Below are positions 6,614 through 7,735 of a stretch of 7,735 nucleotides of DNA, piece after piece. The notes beneath the pieces are model-generated. The model did not search any database. It was given only the letters and a program-made list of their open reading frames with translations, and had not been told where the DNA came from. The stretch covers positions 1 through 7,735 of the forward strand of contig CAKOYC010000046.1 of NCBI GenBank assembly GCA_934130265.1, read 5' to 3'. How positions within the stretch are numbered: the first letter of the stretch is position 1; every line of letters begins with the position of its first letter. This stretch comes from an uncultured Bacilli bacterium (GTDB lineage: Bacteria; Bacillota_I; Bacilli_A; RF39; UBA660). The position numbers and the translations under genes were made by a program.

Positions 6614-7255
6614 TTATGATACATTAACTAGACTAGCCACATAAATGGTCTGAGTAGTACTATCGTTATTTGTACATGTTATTAGTGTCAATGTTGTCTT
6701 ATTTTTATTTCTCTTAATGGTAAGAGTACCTGTTTTTGCTTGTTTAGAAATATTTTCGATTTGATATGTATACTTACGATTTTTATAAGTTACAATAGCT
6801 TGATCTCCACCATTTAATTGATATAAGTCATTAAAGAAAGCTTTCCAACCAGTTCCAGAGTGACCAGCGATAATTAGGTTGCCATTTTTCTTATTTGGCA
6901 TTTTACTTCCATTAATAACTTGAATATTACTTTCCACTGTATTATTAGGAGAAGCAATATTATAAAAGCCCCTATTAAATCCTATTTTTGGTATTTCCAA
7001 ATAACCTATATAATGTTCTAAATCATTATCAGTATTATCTTCTTCTTCCTTTTCTTCCGGTTCATCTGTTGATGTAATATTTTTAACTTCAACATTAGTG
7101 TTTAGTTGCTCATTGATATAGTCATAAGCAACTAAACGTTTTTTATTAATAAAATTATAAAATATTAGAAATAAACCAAGAACAATTATTATTGCACCAA
7201 TTAATGCAACTATATTAGAAGATAATATATTATTGTTGTTTTTTCTTCTTTTCAT
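6614..7255 (-). CDS. Sortase (cysteine transpeptidase), catalytic Arg not in its usual place
   Basis: Sortases are membrane-anchored transpeptidases that cut LPXTG-like signals and attach the protein to peptidoglycan or to another pilin. The ORF is open to 7306, but the ATG at 7255 gives the expected layout in 213 residues: basic cytoplasmic start MKRRKNNNN, one membrane anchor (about 11-33), an acidic linker (about 63-79, including EEKEEED) and the sortase barrel. Visible motifs are LEIPKIG (86-92), NLIIAGHSG with catalytic H132, and TLITC with catalytic C194. Sortases normally carry an Arg a few residues after the Cys, just before the last strand; here that place reads TTQTIYVAS (200-208), with Q202 or T203, and no Arg or Lys occurs from C194 to the end. 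The length and fold order suit a single-anchor class D/E-like enzyme; the class is not certain. It overlaps the adhesin gene by 26 nt and has no clear RBS, so translational coupling is likely. Confidence 0.92.
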   Translation of the reverse strand: MKRRKNNNNILSSNIVALIGAIIIVLGLFLIFYNFINKKRLVAYDYINEQLNTNVEVKNITSTDEPEEKEEEDNTDNDLEHYIGYLEIPKIGFNRGFYNIASPNNTVESNIQVINGSKMPNKKNGNLIIAGHSGTGWKAFFNDLYQLNGGDQAIVTYKNRKYTYQIENISKQAKTGTLTIKRNKNKTTLTLITCTNNDSTTQTIYVASLVNVS

Positions 7256-7735
7256 TATAGTATACAAAACCAACACCGGATAATAGAGCTGTTGAACCAA
7301 GAACAACAGGAATTACTGTATCATTGTTTCCTGTATTAGGAACCTCAACTACTTCCTCTGGCACATCCTTTTCATTCTCAACTGTAACACTAGCAACAGT
7401 ATTACCATCACTTATTGTGAAATAATAAGTTGCTTCTGATTTTTTATAACCATCAGGTGCTTCTACTTCATATACGCTATATTTACCATCAGCTAAATTC
7501 TTAATTACATAAGGATTTTCAGTACTAACAAAGTCTGCTATTGTCTCACCTTTTTCATTTTTTACTACTAAATGAGCACCTGCAAGAGGTTGTCCTGTTG
7601 ATTTATCAATCTTAACAATGTTTACTAATTTAGTTAAAGCTGTATTTTCCACTTTAAGTGTTACATCACGATTAGTATCACTAATTGTAAAGGTTGTTGA
7701 TTCTTTACTTATTTTATATCCAGATGGTGCTTTAG
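7230..7735 (-). CDS. Cell-wall-anchored Cna-B repeat adhesin/pilin-like protein, C-terminal part
   Basis: The reading frame is open from the right window edge, so the N-terminus is missing; 167 residues are visible. The GTG at 7652 is internal, since the frame continues upstream with matching repeat sequence. The visible part holds the end of one SpaA/Cna-B beta domain (residues 1-31), a complete second one (about 37-121), a short linker (EEVVE) and a sorting signal: VPNTG at 131-135, a hydrophobic stretch at about 140-159 and the tail NEKKKKQQ. In the complete domain the residues used for a self-formed Lys-Asn isopeptide bond in this family can be placed: K41 in VKIDK, E89 in EVEAPDGY and N120 in VTVEN. 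The protein is expected to be secreted and then linked to the cell wall or a pilus by the sortase encoded just after it. Adhesion is known for the family; the ligand here is unknown. Confidence 0.92.
   Translation of the reverse strand, partial: KAPSGYKISKESTTFTISDTNRDVTLKVENTALTKLVNIVKIDKSTGQPLAGAHLVVKNEKGETIADFVSTENPYVIKNLADGKYSVYEVEAPDGYKKSEATYYFTISDGNTVASVTVENEKDVPEEVVEVPNTGNNDTVIPVVLGSTALLSGVGFVYYNEKKKKQQ
7329..7343 (-). other. VPNTG sortase sorting motif
   Basis: The codons encode VPNTG, an LPXTG-type motif with Val in place of Leu. It is followed by a hydrophobic stretch and a basic tail in the standard order. Cleavage is expected between Thr and Gly. The neighbouring sortase is the obvious candidate enzyme. 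Confidence 0.85.
7371..7463 (-). repeat. Cna-B repeat end, second copy
   Basis: Residues 91-121 of the visible adhesin align without gaps to residues 1-31 (bases 7641-7733), with 15 of 31 identical. Conserved are APxGYK, FTISD and VEN. The period is 90 residues, one Cna-B domain. The copies have diverged, so this is a protein domain repeat and not a recent DNA duplication. Confidence 0.75.
7641..7733 (-). repeat. Cna-B repeat end, first copy (domain cut by window edge)
   Basis: This is the C-terminal third of the preceding Cna-B domain, beginning KAPSGYK and ending KVEN. It matches the copy at 7371-7463 one domain length later. It shows that the protein has at least two such domains and that more probably lie outside the window. 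Confidence 0.7.

Noticed and set aside
7254..7259. Perfect TATAAT at the sortase start
   Set aside because: No matching -35 at normal spacing (TATCCG there), and the bases are explained by the Tyr-Asn codons of the adhesin and the sortase ATG.
7256..7306. N-terminal extension of the sortase to 7306 (17 extra residues)
   Set aside because: It would place a hydrophobic stretch before the normal basic start and overlap the adhesin sorting signal further, with no supporting RBS.
7230..7652. A short 140-residue surface protein starting at GTG 7652
   Set aside because: The frame stays open to the window edge and the upstream residues match the Cna-B repeat, so the GTG is an internal Val codon.
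1..7735. Mycoplasma-type code (TGA as Trp)
   Set aside because: Trp is encoded by TGG in ligA at expected conserved positions (for example TPRWAIAYKF), and the genes translate without needing TGA read-through.

Overview
The window is AT-rich, and every gene I can support lies on the minus strand, so transcription runs from the right edge towards base 1. A cell-wall-anchored Cna-B adhesin followed by a sortase points to a Gram-positive of the low-GC Bacillota type (Bacilli/Erysipelotrichia-like). Tryptophan is encoded by TGG (for example in ligA), which argues for the standard code and not a Mycoplasma-type code. All six visible stops are TAG or TAA. I cannot name the species.

There are two transcription units. 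The first enters from the right edge: the C-terminal part of a Cna-B-repeat surface protein with a VPNTG sorting signal (7230-7735, partial), a sortase overlapping it by 26 nt (6614-7255), and a five-helix membrane protein with a charged cytoplasmic tail (5753-6592). It ends at a strong intrinsic terminator at 5732-5759 whose stem contains the last stop codon. The sortase keeps its catalytic His and Cys but has no Arg or Lys after the Cys.

The second unit begins from a probable promoter at about 5695-5727. It encodes the DNA helicase PcrA (3576-5669), an unrecognised 236-residue protein (2852-3562), a sugar-nucleotidyltransferase-like protein (1974-2870) and the NAD-dependent DNA ligase LigA (1-1961, lacking only its last residues at the window edge). 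Spacing is very tight: two stop codons lie inside the next gene's Shine-Dalgarno, and one pair overlaps by 19 nt. pcrA and ligA are commonly adjacent in Bacillota. Here two genes, one unknown and one sugar-metabolic, sit between them and are probably co-transcribed with them.

No stretch over 300 bases lacks a gene; the longest gap is 83 bp (5670-5752), holding the terminator, promoter and RBS. I see no RNA genes, CRISPR arrays, insertion sequences or riboswitches. The points most worth a second look are the two-gene insert between pcrA and ligA, and the adhesin / Arg-less sortase / membrane protein trio.
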